The notes below the pieces were generated by a model. The model did not search any database. It was given only the letters and a program-made list of their open reading frames with translations, and had not been told where the DNA came from. A stretch of 64,000 nucleotides of DNA, from assembly GCA_002150815.3 (NCBI GenBank), contig NDFF03000108.1:62001-126000 (forward strand). The letters run 5' to 3'. Positions 23,670 to 32,743 of the stretch are shown here, one piece after another. Origin of the DNA: Grammothele lineata. Lineage: Eukaryota > Basidiomycota > Agaricomycetes > Polyporales > Polyporaceae. Each line of letters starts with the position of its first letter. Position 1 is the first letter of the stretch. Made by a program: the position numbers and the translations under genes.

Positions 23670-24614
23670 ATGTCTCGTAACTGTAACTCTACCCTCCTCC
23701 ATCTGAACGAAGACATCATCTACAACATATTCACGCAGTGCACTTTGCCTACATTGTCCCGTCTTCGCTCTACTTGCAACTTGGCCGACAAGCTCGTCTC
23801 AACCCACGTCGACAGCCGGGTGAGGACGACATTGTCCCCTTTCCTCTCCGATCAAGACCGGTTTCGTGGTCTCTTGGCGGATACGTCGTCCATCGTCAGC
23901 GGAACGACATCGCTCCATGTTTGCGCTCCACACGACACCTTCGTCCCCGCCGACATCGAGATTTACGTCATTCACCCTTTCAAACGAACAGTAGTCAAGT
24001 ACCTCCAGGACAACGAAACGTACACAGGGGCGTCGGTCGCCAAGGGACATCCGTATTTGGACAGAGTCAAGTCTGTTACTCGGCTGACACGCGCCAACGG
24101 AAAGTCGGCCGACGTCCTCGACGTTGGCCCAGTGTGTCCCAGTCGGGTCCTTCCTTCCTTCCTGACGACGGCTACGATGACATTCATAACCGCCAATGGC
24201 GTCGTGGTGTTATACCCGGACCTGTTGGAGATGCGGAGGGGTGTTGTGACAGGCACGGGCGAGGAGCAAGGCGGTAGTGCCCAATTGGCGGACAGATATG
24301 CGTCTCAGGGGTTCGACATTCGCGACGAGGAGGAGGAATGGTGCTGGAACGGTAACCCACAACCTCCTTGTCGACCGCCTCGCTACTCCGCCACATGTCC
24401 CCTCACGGTCCGCTGGATTGGTGACCGTCGCTGCCTTATGTTCGCATCAGGCGTACTGTCCGAACGTCAAGGACGACGGGTCTTGTGCGGGAAAGCAGCT
24501 GACATAGTTGCGGTGTGGTGGATGGGAGGATGTGTGCCGTGCGGAGTGGATTGCGCGGGACCTAGTACGGTGGTACAAGAGGACACGTTTGTAACCCATG
24601 TCTCCTTACTGTGA
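23670..24614 (+). CDS. F-box-like plus nucleotidyltransferase-like protein 1
   Basis: Single-exon gene of 314 residues. The N-terminus ('HLNEDIIYNIFTQCTLPTLS') is F-box-like. The middle resembles a family common in Agaricomycetes with a nucleotidyltransferase-type core: 'VSGTTSLHV' in the place of the usual hG[GS] turn, then 'ADIEIYVIHPF' giving a D-x-E pair in the place of the DxD metal site, and 'SADVLDVG' as a candidate third acidic strand, followed by 'FITANGVVVLYPDL'. A Cys/Trp-rich C-terminal part ('EEEWCWNG', 'TCPLTVRWIGDRRC') is also typical of the family. Biochemical activity has not been shown for such proteins as far as I know, so the name describes fold resemblance only. It is convergent with the small gene at 24777-25599, 160 bp away. 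Confidence 0.65.
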   Translation: MSRNCNSTLLHLNEDIIYNIFTQCTLPTLSRLRSTCNLADKLVSTHVDSRVRTTLSPFLSDQDRFRGLLADTSSIVSGTTSLHVCAPHDTFVPADIEIYVIHPFKRTVVKYLQDNETYTGASVAKGHPYLDRVKSVTRLTRANGKSADVLDVGPVCPSRVLPSFLTTATMTFITANGVVVLYPDLLEMRRGVVTGTGEEQGGSAQLADRYASQGFDIRDEEEEWCWNGNPQPPCRPPRYSATCPLTVRWIGDRRCLMFASGVLSERQGRRVLCGKAADIVAVWWMGGCVPCGVDCAGPSTVVQEDTFVTHVSLL

Positions 24615-24776
24615 ATTGTAAAGGTCCTGCAGCGCACAGCAATCGGCGGGAATAGCCCCGACGACAATATCCAGACCTCCTGTGAGGCCCGTCCGCAATC
24701 GCAATCGAAGCCCGGTTTGGCACTCAATCATCTCGGTCGATATATACAAGCGTTTGGGAGATAACACTTCAACGGT

Positions 24777-25599
24777 TCAACGTCTCCGCACGACGAAGAT
24801 GTTGTGTATTCTAAACCTGGGAGTATCATACCCGAATGCATGTCCCTCTCGCACCACACCGCAGTCCATAACAACGACGTCATCCAACCGCAATTCTCTA
24901 AAGGACACGTGCAAACCGTGTTCTCCTTGACCGTTGGTTGCGTCGAACACCCTGCGTACAAACTTCGAAGCGCTTAGTGGACGACACGCAAGTCATAAAA
25001 ATCGTGCCTACGTCTTGGTCGTCGTCCATCTCTCGAAAAGCGAAAAGGTGCGGAGATGGAAGGCTATCTGAACGCAGGATGAGCGAGCGGTAGAGATAGC
25101 CTTGAGAGACGGGGCTCACAGCCGAGAACGCGGTCGCGCCCTTCACAATCGCGAACGTTGCGTAGGAGGAGACGGACCAGGACCTCTTGGAGAGCGCTAC
25201 CGTTATATCCGAAGGACACTTGGCGGATCCGACCTAGGACGCGCATGTGGATATCTTCTCCCTCCCTAACTGCGCGTGAAATGGGACCGTACGTCCAGTC
25301 AAACTCAGTGGGTGCGTTCGCAAGCGCGTAGCCTTGTGGGGCGCGTTCGATGGCACGAGCGACCCGTGCTATGATACTGGACTTGAGGGTTAGATCGTTC
25401 CATCGTGAACCGTTCAATGAAATACTCACAGCAAGTCCCGGAGAGAGAAACCATCCTCATCCGTGTCTTCCGTTCTATTCCCTGCCCATGCTACGACTGT
25501 CGCGCGCTCGCGTACCTGGGCAAGGCTCATCTCTGCTAGGGGATGAGGTCCAGAAATACCGGAAATAGGGATGGAACGACCATGCATGTTCTCGTCCAT
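24777..25599 (-). CDS. Nine-gene family, member 1 (small protein, possible OB-like barrel)
   Basis: Four exons: 25599-25430, 25376-25147, 25067-25012 and 24962-24777, giving 213 residues with intron phases 2, 1, 0. The start 'MDENMHGRSIPIS' is nearly repeated in member 3. The family box reads 'YALANAPTEFDW', the strand 'IHMRVLGRIR', and the C-terminal box 'LDDVVVMDCGVVR' followed by 'FRIHNIFVVRRR' at the end. The third exon is 56 bp and was placed by matching phases to members 2 and 7; single ORFs do not show this gene. No known domain was recognised. The run of beta-strand-like segments suggests a small barrel, possibly OB-like, by inference. It is convergent with the F-box/nucleotidyltransferase-like gene next door. 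Confidence 0.6.
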
Positions 25600-25827
25600 A
25601 TGTGGTGGGCTAGCGTCGGAGTGCCAGCCGATTCATTTATGATATGAGGCCACCGCGCGCATTGGATGTGAGCGCAAACGCCACCGTGGCCCCTACAGGA
25701 CTTCATCAACCAGTGACAAACCAGTGATGTCAGGCCCAGATGATGGGCCCGTTCTCACCTGGAGAATGATGTCGTCAGGATAACGTGAATAGAGAAAATG
25801 TTGGAAGATCGTGCACGGACGTTTGGT
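25600..25827. promoter_or_regulatory. Upstream region of family member 1
   Basis: About 230 bp without coding signal before the tandem repeat. It probably contains the promoter of the minus-strand gene at 24777-25599; no specific box was identified. Confidence 0.3.
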
Positions 25828-26003
25828 ACAGGAGTCACCCCTTAGAGGAGTTAATCGGACCCGACTGTTGAGAGGAGCGCATATAGCTGGGGATCGGTCA
25901 GTGGTGGTATTTAATACAGGGGTCACCCCTTTGAGGAGTGGATCGGACCCGGCTGTTGAGATGAGCGCATACAGCTAGAGATCGGTCAGTGGTGGTACCT
26001 CAC
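25828..26003. repeat. Tandem duplication, about 88-bp unit, two copies
   Basis: Two adjacent copies starting near 25828 and 25916. Shared blocks include 'gatcggtcagtggtggta', a 'gtcacccct' box and a 'cggacccg.ctgttgaga' block. The copies differ at about ten positions, so the duplication is not brand new. No coding sense was found. Confidence 0.75.
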
Positions 26004-26137
26004 CTAACTAACGCTGGAGCCATATTTCCCCACTCGTTCCCATCCATTCCAAACCGCTGGCTACGCAGATCGCTCTGATCGACTACCCGTAGTCTTAGGG
26101 TCAGATTGAGGGAGTAGGGACGACATCGAACAGTACT

Positions 26138-27206
26138 CTACGCCCTTTGGAACAGGCCAAGTCGGACTCCTCTCCTCGTATATGAAAGCGCAGTGGCTGC
26201 GCCGAGGTCCGCGACGACGACGCGCTCGAAGAGGAAGGGCACGTGCATTTCCGATAGGTCCGCCCAGTCCTCCTCGAACCACATGCCGACGGAGGGGAGG
26301 ACGGTCTTGAGGGTGAGCGGGTGGAAGCCTACGTGTGCGCGCTCCCTGAGCGGGGGATGCGTCTTGTCGTCTTCGCCTGGGCCAGGAGGAATATGCGGGC
26401 TAGAGAACGTGGGGACATGGGGGAATATGATGCGTAGAGGCGCGGGGATCGAGCTTGCAGGGGGTGCAGGGAGGGACGCCGACAGACCGTGGAGACCGTG
26501 GACCGTCTTGTGCGACGACGCAGGGGAAATGGACGCTAGAGACGCTTGCGTGCGGAAGAGGGAAAAGATGTTGTAGGGGTCCTGAGCCTCGGCCTTGTCA
26601 AGCGCGAGCCAGGACGTGCCGTGTATCCTGGACGCGTGTCAGCGTTTGCCGGAGATGGTAAAGTCAAAAGGACGTAGCCACCCACATTGCTGCGTACGGA
26701 CCGAACCAAGTGCTAGCGTCCCTCGCGGTCAGCATGTGCCAATCCTGCAGCCGCGGGGGTCGTGAAGGTTCGAGCGAGGACGACGCAATGTCGCTCAACT
26801 TGGGAACCTTGGTCCAGTCATTCGCCACAATGAACAGGGTGCCGTTCGCGACCACCACGTTCTCCAATACCGTGTAGCCTTATCCGCGGTGTTTCAGCCA
26901 TGTCCGAGCATAGCTTCGAGCAAATACCGAGACGTACCGGGTGTATGAGCGACGAACTTCGTCTCAGGAGGCTGACGCCGCGGTCCTCAAGGTGGTGATC
27001 AGACCGTCCGACCTTCTTGCCCTTCCCAAAGTTGTAAATCATCCCATACCGCCCCTTGCCTGATGTGATGGGCTCTCCGCGGGGAACGCCTGATACTTCG
27101 CCTTCTCGCCGCTCCCAGTCCCCGACAATGAGCTCCTCCAGCTTATCCCTCCATTGTTTTGGGCGGCGGCCATCGGAATCGAAGCCTGGATCCTTGGTAC
27201 CGAGAC
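26138..27206 (-). pseudogene. Truncated GT61-type (DUF563) glycosyltransferase
   Basis: Exons can be followed from 27206 downward: 'GTKDPGFDSDGRRPKQWRDK', then 'ETKFVAHTPGYTVLENVVVA' across an intron, 'NGTLFIV', 'DWHMLTARDASTWFGPYAA', 'IHGTSWLAL', 'NIFSLFRTQASL', 'GFHPLTLKTVLPSVG', 'MWFEEDWADLSEM' and 'VPFLFERVVVADLGAA'. These blocks occur in this order in basidiomycete GT61 proteins, Golgi-type enzymes for glycan side chains. The frame ends at 26138, shortly after 'VVVAD', so the large C-terminal catalytic half is missing; a tandem repeat and an unrelated gene family follow. The N-terminus upstream of 27206 could not be defined. It is most likely a 3'-deleted copy. Confidence 0.6.
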
Positions 27207-28827
27207 CTAAAGAACCGCACAGCGGGTCAGTCTAGCGAAGCGAACGCCAATATGACACTTTGAAGGAAGAGCAGGGACGTCTCCACAGGGAGACGGACGA
27301 TCCCTCTCCGCGGTTCGCGATCGCCGCTGTCCATTTGCCTGCATCCGAGCACCACACGACCTTCCTGGGCGCGTTGCGGCGCCTACGAGCCCCAGGATGT
27401 AACGGCGCGCACTCACCAATGCTGAGCAGATATGACGACGAGGGGGGGACCTTCGCACTCCTTTGGCCCGTCGGACGCTTGGTGTTGGCGAAGGCATCGC
27501 ATGAGGGGTCTTCCGCAGAACGTCCACCAGAGTCAGGACACGCGCGCCGAGACATTACGAGGAGCACTTACCGCGAGCCAGCGTCGGACCTATCGCGACT
27601 TCCTCCCTCGAGCTCCGGATACGCTGATCGGATGGCAGCGACGCGCGACACGGGTCGTCCCAATGGATGCTAGTATCTTGTTGAGGGAAGCCATCGGCCG
27701 ATCGAATGGCGTGGAGGACAAGGGCGAGCGGTGAGGAGGACGAGCGGCGAGGAGGACGAGGATGGGCCTGCGGAGGACAAGTCAGTCGGTCTGGCGCCCG
27801 GCGGTCGTCCGTGAACGCGTGACTGTGGGAATGTAAACAACAACAACCAACGCGATTCAAGACGCGTCTCGACGCGTCTCGACACGTCAAGACAACGTCT
27901 CTCCGAGACGTTCGTCTTCTTCGCGCAGACGAGTTCGGTTGACCTCCTTCAAGGTGTTGGCCGAACACCTTGAGGGAGCGGGGTGTCCTCCCATACGGAG
28001 CGTCGGGCCTTCGGCAAGCTCCAACGCTCCGGGAGGACTGGGGGCGTCTACGCCTTCGGGCATAGTAGCGGGGCATCCTCGCCAGACTCCCCTAAGCCCA
28101 ACAACGATTTCCGTTGTGCGTTTGGCCTCCTTTGTTGGAGTGCCCTCATTCTCTTGCACAACCTGGCTATGGCAACGTTGGTGAGTTTGACTATTGTTTT
28201 CTCTAGTGTTCAATAGCAGTTGACGCTACCTTGTAGTGGCATGCATCCTTTTATTAGGATACATTTCTTCATAAGGCTCTATAGATAGCACCACACATAC
28301 GGTATGAACTACTCATGAACATTTTCCCCTTAGCTGATGCGTTTGAAGAGCGTCTGCAGATAGACATCGTACAAACGTCTCCCTACTCTCTGGTCAGGTT
28401 TCTTCTAGAGCCTACACTCCATTGGGCCCTGGAGTGTAGGCTCTAGCAGACACTTGACCCCCTCTGGAGGTCTAGTTGGCCAATTCTGAAGAGGTGAGCG
28501 CTGACTTGTTATTAGATTTGTACTGCTGACACCGGTTTCAGCACGCGACGATTGGGCGCTTATTTTTGAACACCTAGAACGTCAGTCATGGACGCCTCAG
28601 TTTTCTTAGGCTCGTCCCCAGCCGGTTCGGCGTCAGCCCAGGAGTCCTCGACTAAGCGGCAAACTTGGGGCCTCAAAGGGAGGTCGTGACCGTCAGAATG
28701 CACGCTTAGAATTTGGGCACGTTGTGTACATCTTTGTCCGACACAACAATTGTTGCTGTACCTTCCCTCAAAGCATTCCGAGCAAGAATATATTGCAACG
28801 TGGCACACATACATAATATCTACCAAC
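27207..28827. other. 1.6 kb without a supported gene
   Basis: Upstream of the GT61 remnant. It may hold that gene's lost 5' exons (27.2-27.6 kb). Low-complexity GAGGACGAG-like sequence lies near 27.73-27.77 kb and a short reiteration of GACGCGTCTC at about 27.86-27.89 kb. A strong palindrome at 28405-28446 is listed separately. Open frames here show no conserved motif. Confidence 0.35.
28405..28446. repeat. Perfect 17-bp inverted repeat with 8-nt loop
   Basis: The left arm 28405-28421 (ctagagcctacactcca) is exactly complementary to 28430-28446, around the loop TTGGGCCC. The arms begin and end in CTAG. It lies in non-coding sequence. It could be a foldback transposon remnant, a terminator-like RNA hairpin or a replication hairpin; nothing nearby decides between these. 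Confidence 0.85.
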
Positions 28828-29160
28828 ATGCAGAATATGGGCCCTGAGCAATGGCATATGGGAGACGTACGGCAGAATCACAGTCATGCAAGATCTAGGT
28901 CAACGTTACAATGCGACGAAGCGAAGGTGCGCCCGTCGAGGAAGGATGAGAAGGAACAGATAAGCGTTCAACAAGGACTTCGCAAGCGGTATATAGCGCG
29001 TCTGAAAGTAGCCCACGCTGCATCTCAAGCGCAACGTCTAGTCGAGGCTGTGGGCGGAGTTGAGAGCGCGCATGCTCTTGCTGTGGCAGCTGCAGCGACC
29101 CCTGATATGCGCGTGACTCGTTCTCGTCTACGGGGCCTAGTGAAGGAGATAGCGCAATAG
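28828..29160 (+). CDS. Possible small protein, 110 residues
   Basis: Open frame from an ATG at 28828 ('MQNMGPEQWHMGDVR') with a Lys/Arg-rich middle and an Ala-rich, probably helical C-terminal half ('VESAHALAVAAAATPDM', 'SRLRGLVKEIAQ'). No family is recognised and no paralogue is seen in the window. Codon use is balanced, but the length alone is weak support. It sits 170 bp from the 3' end of family member 2. Confidence 0.25.
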   Translation: MQNMGPEQWHMGDVRQNHSHARSRSTLQCDEAKVRPSRKDEKEQISVQQGLRKRYIARLKVAHAASQAQRLVEAVGGVESAHALAVAAAATPDMRVTRSRLRGLVKEIAQ

Positions 29161-29333
29161 GCAGCTTTTGTGTAACGTCTCCCACATGGAGAATGTCCGA
29201 ATTGTGGAACACCAGCGAGAGACAATATAGGTTTCTGATGCAACCCGAGAAGTCCCGCGGCGGGCCGCGTTAGAGGGATCGTCGCCAGCACTCTCCAACG
29301 CAGAGTACCTTACATAGAACAGGAGTATAGCGT

Positions 29334-30082
29334 TCAGACTGGACGCTTACTCATAATGAATACACGATCTAATGCAAAGCGAATGCAGCCTAAATTATCG
29401 CGAACGATCTGCGAATCCACCGCCACGATATCTCCCACTGAAATGAAGCTAAACGACACTTCCTGCCCGTGAATCGAGGCGCGGTTGGGAGAAAGATAGA
29501 TGGACGAGAATTCCTGAAACGCCGTGTCATGGTTGAGGTTACGAGCGGCCGCAACGAACATGTACGCACCTGGCGGTGATTGTCCAGAAAGTGCGTAGGA
29601 CGGAAGGAGAGAGGAGGAGATTCTGCGCATTGGTCAGCAAAGAATAGAGGGTACTACATGATATGCACTCACGACGTGGAGCAAAGTGTTTGTAGATAAA
29701 ATCCAATGCATCGCCGTCGATGCTTCGTAGGAATTCGAGGCCGATCGAGTACGTGGGGAGAAGTATATCGTCTGCAGTAAATGATAGGGAAGAAACTATG
29801 CCGGCCGTGCGAAGAAGAAGGCGACAGCCGTCGACGGTAGAAGTGGACATTCCGTCCACGTTCGCCCAACGCATTCGGTTAATAGGTAGATCGATTAAAG
29901 GGTAGACGTGGTTGTGCTCGTCCGCATACCCAGCGAGACGGCCGACCGCCCTACGAGACGTAACGTTAAGACGCAAAACATAACATTACTCATTGAAGTG
30001 CGTACCGGAGTGTGCGGTGCGATACCCAGTTTGGAGCCACGATGTCATAGGGCGAAATTGTCGGCTGTTCTGTGGCAGACAT
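29334..30082 (-). CDS. Nine-gene family, member 2
   Basis: Exons 30082-30006, 29950-29673, 29622-29570 and 29513-29334; phases 2, 1, 0; 195 residues. It starts 'MSATEQPTISPYDIVAPNW'. The family box is 'YPLIDLPINRMRW', the second strand block 'YSIGLEFLRSIDGDALDFIY', and the C-terminal box 'VGDIVAVDSQIVR', ending 'FALDRVFIMSKRPV'. It is the closest partner of member 7: the second exon is 278 bp and the third 53 bp in both, with 'VGDIVAVDS' kept exactly. It follows the F-box/nucleotidyltransferase-like gene 30126-31001 on the same strand, its ATG only 43 bp after that stop. Function unknown. Confidence 0.68.
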
Positions 30083-30125
30083 GGTGATCGTGTGTAACCT
30101 GTCCCTGTACAGGAGGTTTAAGTAC

Positions 30126-31001
30126 TTACTGCCCGGAGGTGTCCTCGCTCGGTATGGCTTCGTACGTCGTTTCGCTGTCGAGGCATCCACACCGGCACGG
30201 GCGTACATCGAGGCGAAACCGGAATGACGCCTCCAAGGGGCCGGAGCGGATGGGATCGCATCGGCCGTAGATTGAACCTGCGTCGTCGATGGTGCGGAGC
30301 TGGCCAGGACAGATGAAGTCGGAAGTGACGTCAACTGACTGGTCTTTGCGTTCCATCCAGGACCAAGGCCATATCTTGACGTCGAGGGGTACGATCGTGG
30401 ACGTCTCGAAGCGCGATAGGGGAACCACACCCAAGGGACCGACGAGAGCTCGGCGCCGCAGCGTCAGCGAAGGCCACAGGCATCCGAAATGAACGGGATT
30501 AATGTAGTTAGCCAGCGCTGTGTGGGTTGGGCGGATGATGGGTAGGAGAGGGTGCCGAGAGATGCTTTGGATGATCTCGATTGTTGTCCCTTTCGCCGTC
30601 CGGAAAACGTATCGATGGCGCGACAGGGCGGGCGCACGAGCGATGAACTCACTGACGGAATTTCCCTCTTCGTGATCGATGATGTACGTGACAAAGCGCA
30701 AGTACGCAGAGCTGGGCACGACGATCGTGAGGGGTTCCTCTGGGCAGACAGCTTCTTGCAAGAAGAACCTGAGTGCTGTGGGGCCGACCACGAACGCGTT
30801 GTTGGCGATTAGGGCTTCCTTCATGCCTCGGATGTGCGAACAGTACGGGAACAGAGTCGCAGAAAGAGATCGCGAGAAGTGTAGTTTGACGATGTCATAC
30901 ATGCGCCTCGATACTCTGCGGAGTTGGAGCACGGATGGAAAGTCGGATTGAGCAACCACGCAAACTAGAGTGTACAAGTCGAGATCCAGGAAGGTGGCCA
31001 T
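30126..31001 (-). CDS. F-box-like plus nucleotidyltransferase-like protein 2
   Basis: Single exon, 291 residues. The F-box-like start 'LDLYTLVCVVAQSDFPSVLQ' is followed by the same family layout as the gene at 23670: 'VVGPTALRFFLQEAV', 'EEPLTIVVPSSAYLRF', 'GTTIEIIQSISR', 'YINPVHFGCLWPSLTLRRRA', and a Cys-rich tail with 'FICPGQLRTIDDAG'. In contrast to copy 1, the place of the metal-binding acidic pair reads L-T in 'PLTIVV', so the nucleotidyltransferase-like site is probably inactive. The gene is intact, with its own ATG at 31001. Only 43 bp separate its stop from the start of family member 2. Confidence 0.65.
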   Translation of the reverse strand: MATFLDLDLYTLVCVVAQSDFPSVLQLRRVSRRMYDIVKLHFSRSLSATLFPYCSHIRGMKEALIANNAFVVGPTALRFFLQEAVCPEEPLTIVVPSSAYLRFVTYIIDHEEGNSVSEFIARAPALSRHRYVFRTAKGTTIEIIQSISRHPLLPIIRPTHTALANYINPVHFGCLWPSLTLRRRALVGPLGVVPLSRFETSTIVPLDVKIWPWSWMERKDQSVDVTSDFICPGQLRTIDDAGSIYGRCDPIRSGPLEASFRFRLDVRPCRCGCLDSETTYEAIPSEDTSGQ

Positions 31002-31242
31002 GGCGCAAAGCAGTGTTCGTTCGGAAACCCCAATTTGCGGTTGTATTTATACAGCATGTCTGCTCGACCCGCCGGCGTAAACTAACGTCATACCCCTATT
31101 AGCACCGTACCTCCGGGAATGGGGTTCAGGATCGTGCTTCCACTAGAGTACGCGACGTCGGTAATGCGATGATCAACGTCGTCATACCCTGCGCGTCCAT
31201 GGAAAGCGATCATCCCGACAGATCGTACGGTCTGTGTCCTGG
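31002..31242. promoter_or_regulatory. Short intergenic region
   Basis: Upstream of the minus-strand F-box/NTase gene and downstream of the small gene at 31243-31666. No specific elements were recognised. Confidence 0.25.
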
Positions 31243-31666
31243 TCAGCATGAGACGATAACGACAGGAAGACTGCGCACAAAGGTCGCCATAGCTCTTCTG
31301 GTAGCTGCCTGAGTGCGCAAATTAAGGACCTTGGCCAAGATGGCACTCGTAAGGTGCATGGCCGTGATGACAGTGCCTTGCGTGATGTCAACGGTACCGC
31401 CGACTACCATTTGAATCAGGACGACGGGCGTCGGAGCGACAAAGCGGCACATGATGTGCATGCGTATCTAGGCATGATCAGAGCTTGTCAGTCCCGACAC
31501 CGGATGTGCGCACCTTGATAGGAAGCAGCGGACGGAACCGAACGTGAGGGGGAACATCGGCCCATAACATGATGGCCCTCACGAGCGGCGAAGAGGCAAA
31601 CCGTTGAAAGGGAACTTGGCTGACTATTCCGATGGACGGTAAAGCGATGGTCCTGGTGTTTTCCAT
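31243..31666 (-). CDS. Small two-exon hypothetical protein; possible diverged family member
   Basis: ATG at 31666; exon 1 to 31514, a 46-bp intron with GTGCGC/CTAG borders, exon 2 31467-31243; 125 residues. Text such as 'HVRFRPLLPIKIRMHIMCRF' and 'GGTVDITQGTVITAMHL' is rich in beta-branched residues and could be a degenerate copy of the C-terminal half of the nine-gene family, but the Pro-Trp box and the D-V...R box are not convincing. Listed because both exons join cleanly in phase 0. Confidence 0.35.
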
Positions 31667-31888
31667 GAAAGCAACGTGCTACTGATAGTAATCAACAATG
31701 GCTAGGCAGCTGAGAAGGCTACGAAGAAACATGGGGATGCGCACCGTGTGTCTGAAGAAGAAGATGATACACGACGTGCGAAGACGTTCGGGTTTTAGCT
31801 GCCGCGTGGAGGGTTTCGTCACGGATAATGTGAACATACGCGTTCGGCCTGGATGTCAGTATAAAGGCGGCGTGGAGCTGATCCGATT

Positions 31889-31990
31889 GATTCCACGCAA
31901 TAACGTATAAGAACTGCGCAACAAATCGAAGCAGCCGATACAACTAATTCCACGAAACGACGTATAGGGACTTCGCTACAAATCGAGGCA
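31889..31990. repeat. Imperfect 58-bp-period duplication at the 3' end of family member 3
   Basis: Copies at 31889-31933 and 31947-31990 share 'attccacg', 'acgtata' and 'caaatcga'. The right copy encodes the last codons of the minus-strand gene ('RFVAKSLYVVSWN'); the left copy, past its stop, still reads 'RFVAQFLYVIAWN'. Confidence 0.7.
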
Positions 31991-32743
31991 CCCCTATGCC
32001 ACGCGCAGACCGCCTACGGACAAGCACGCAGTCCAGCATGATGACACGACAACGTGGAAGCGCGGAAGCCGAGACAATGACACCGGGTTCACCTTGACTG
32101 TTGGTAGCGTCGTATATGCGCTGTCACGACGAGCTACTTTAGGATGCATCGAACACATCAATGACGGAGACAGCTTACAGGTTTCGCATTGCGTACCCGA
32201 TGGATCGCAGTGAGCCGGTGGTTGGAATCGTGGTCTATGTTCCAGGAGAGCGGTTAGCAAGTCGACAATCGAGTCAAACGTGGGGCTTACAGCCCAACAA
32301 GCGTGATTGTGCGTTGCGGTCCGGTTCGTACGGCATTCTTGCCTCGATGATAAGCTTCACGGGCACGCCGTCCCGAACGAGCGTGTCTATGCGATAGACG
32401 ATGGCACGTATACCTACATGGAGCGTGTTCCCTCCGATCATGGCGGATTGAGAGTTTCCGTCGGACCATGTATAGTTGTGAGGGACCTTCGACAGCGAGA
32501 ACGAGTGCGCGGAGCGGCCCAACCTCCGCACGACTCGATATGTAGCCCTAGAGAGGTTCAGCACGCGTCGGAATGCATACTCAGTGGCACGTACAGTAGC
32601 TCGGATAGATAGTTTTCACCATCGTATTCACGGGCAACACGCGCACGATCCCGCACGCGCGCTGGCTCCATCTCGCATAGAGGACGCGCATCGATGGGTG
32701 TTGAGGAGATTGGGGCTGAACGACCGTGTTCGTTCTCATCCAT
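31944..32743 (-). CDS. Nine-gene family, member 3
   Basis: Exons 32743-32595, 32547-32291, 32234-32197 and 32120-31944; phases 2, 1, 0; 206 residues. It starts 'MDENEHGRSAPIS', near-identical to member 1, and has 'DATNSQGEPG' where member 1 has 'DATNGQGEHG'. The family box is 'FSLSKVPHNYTW', the strand 'LHVGIRAIVY', and the C-terminal box 'RCRVIMLDCVLVR'. An ATG five codons upstream (32758) is also in frame; the lower start is chosen by match to member 1. The last exon would have been missed without comparison, because its frame is hidden among longer open frames. Confidence 0.62.
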
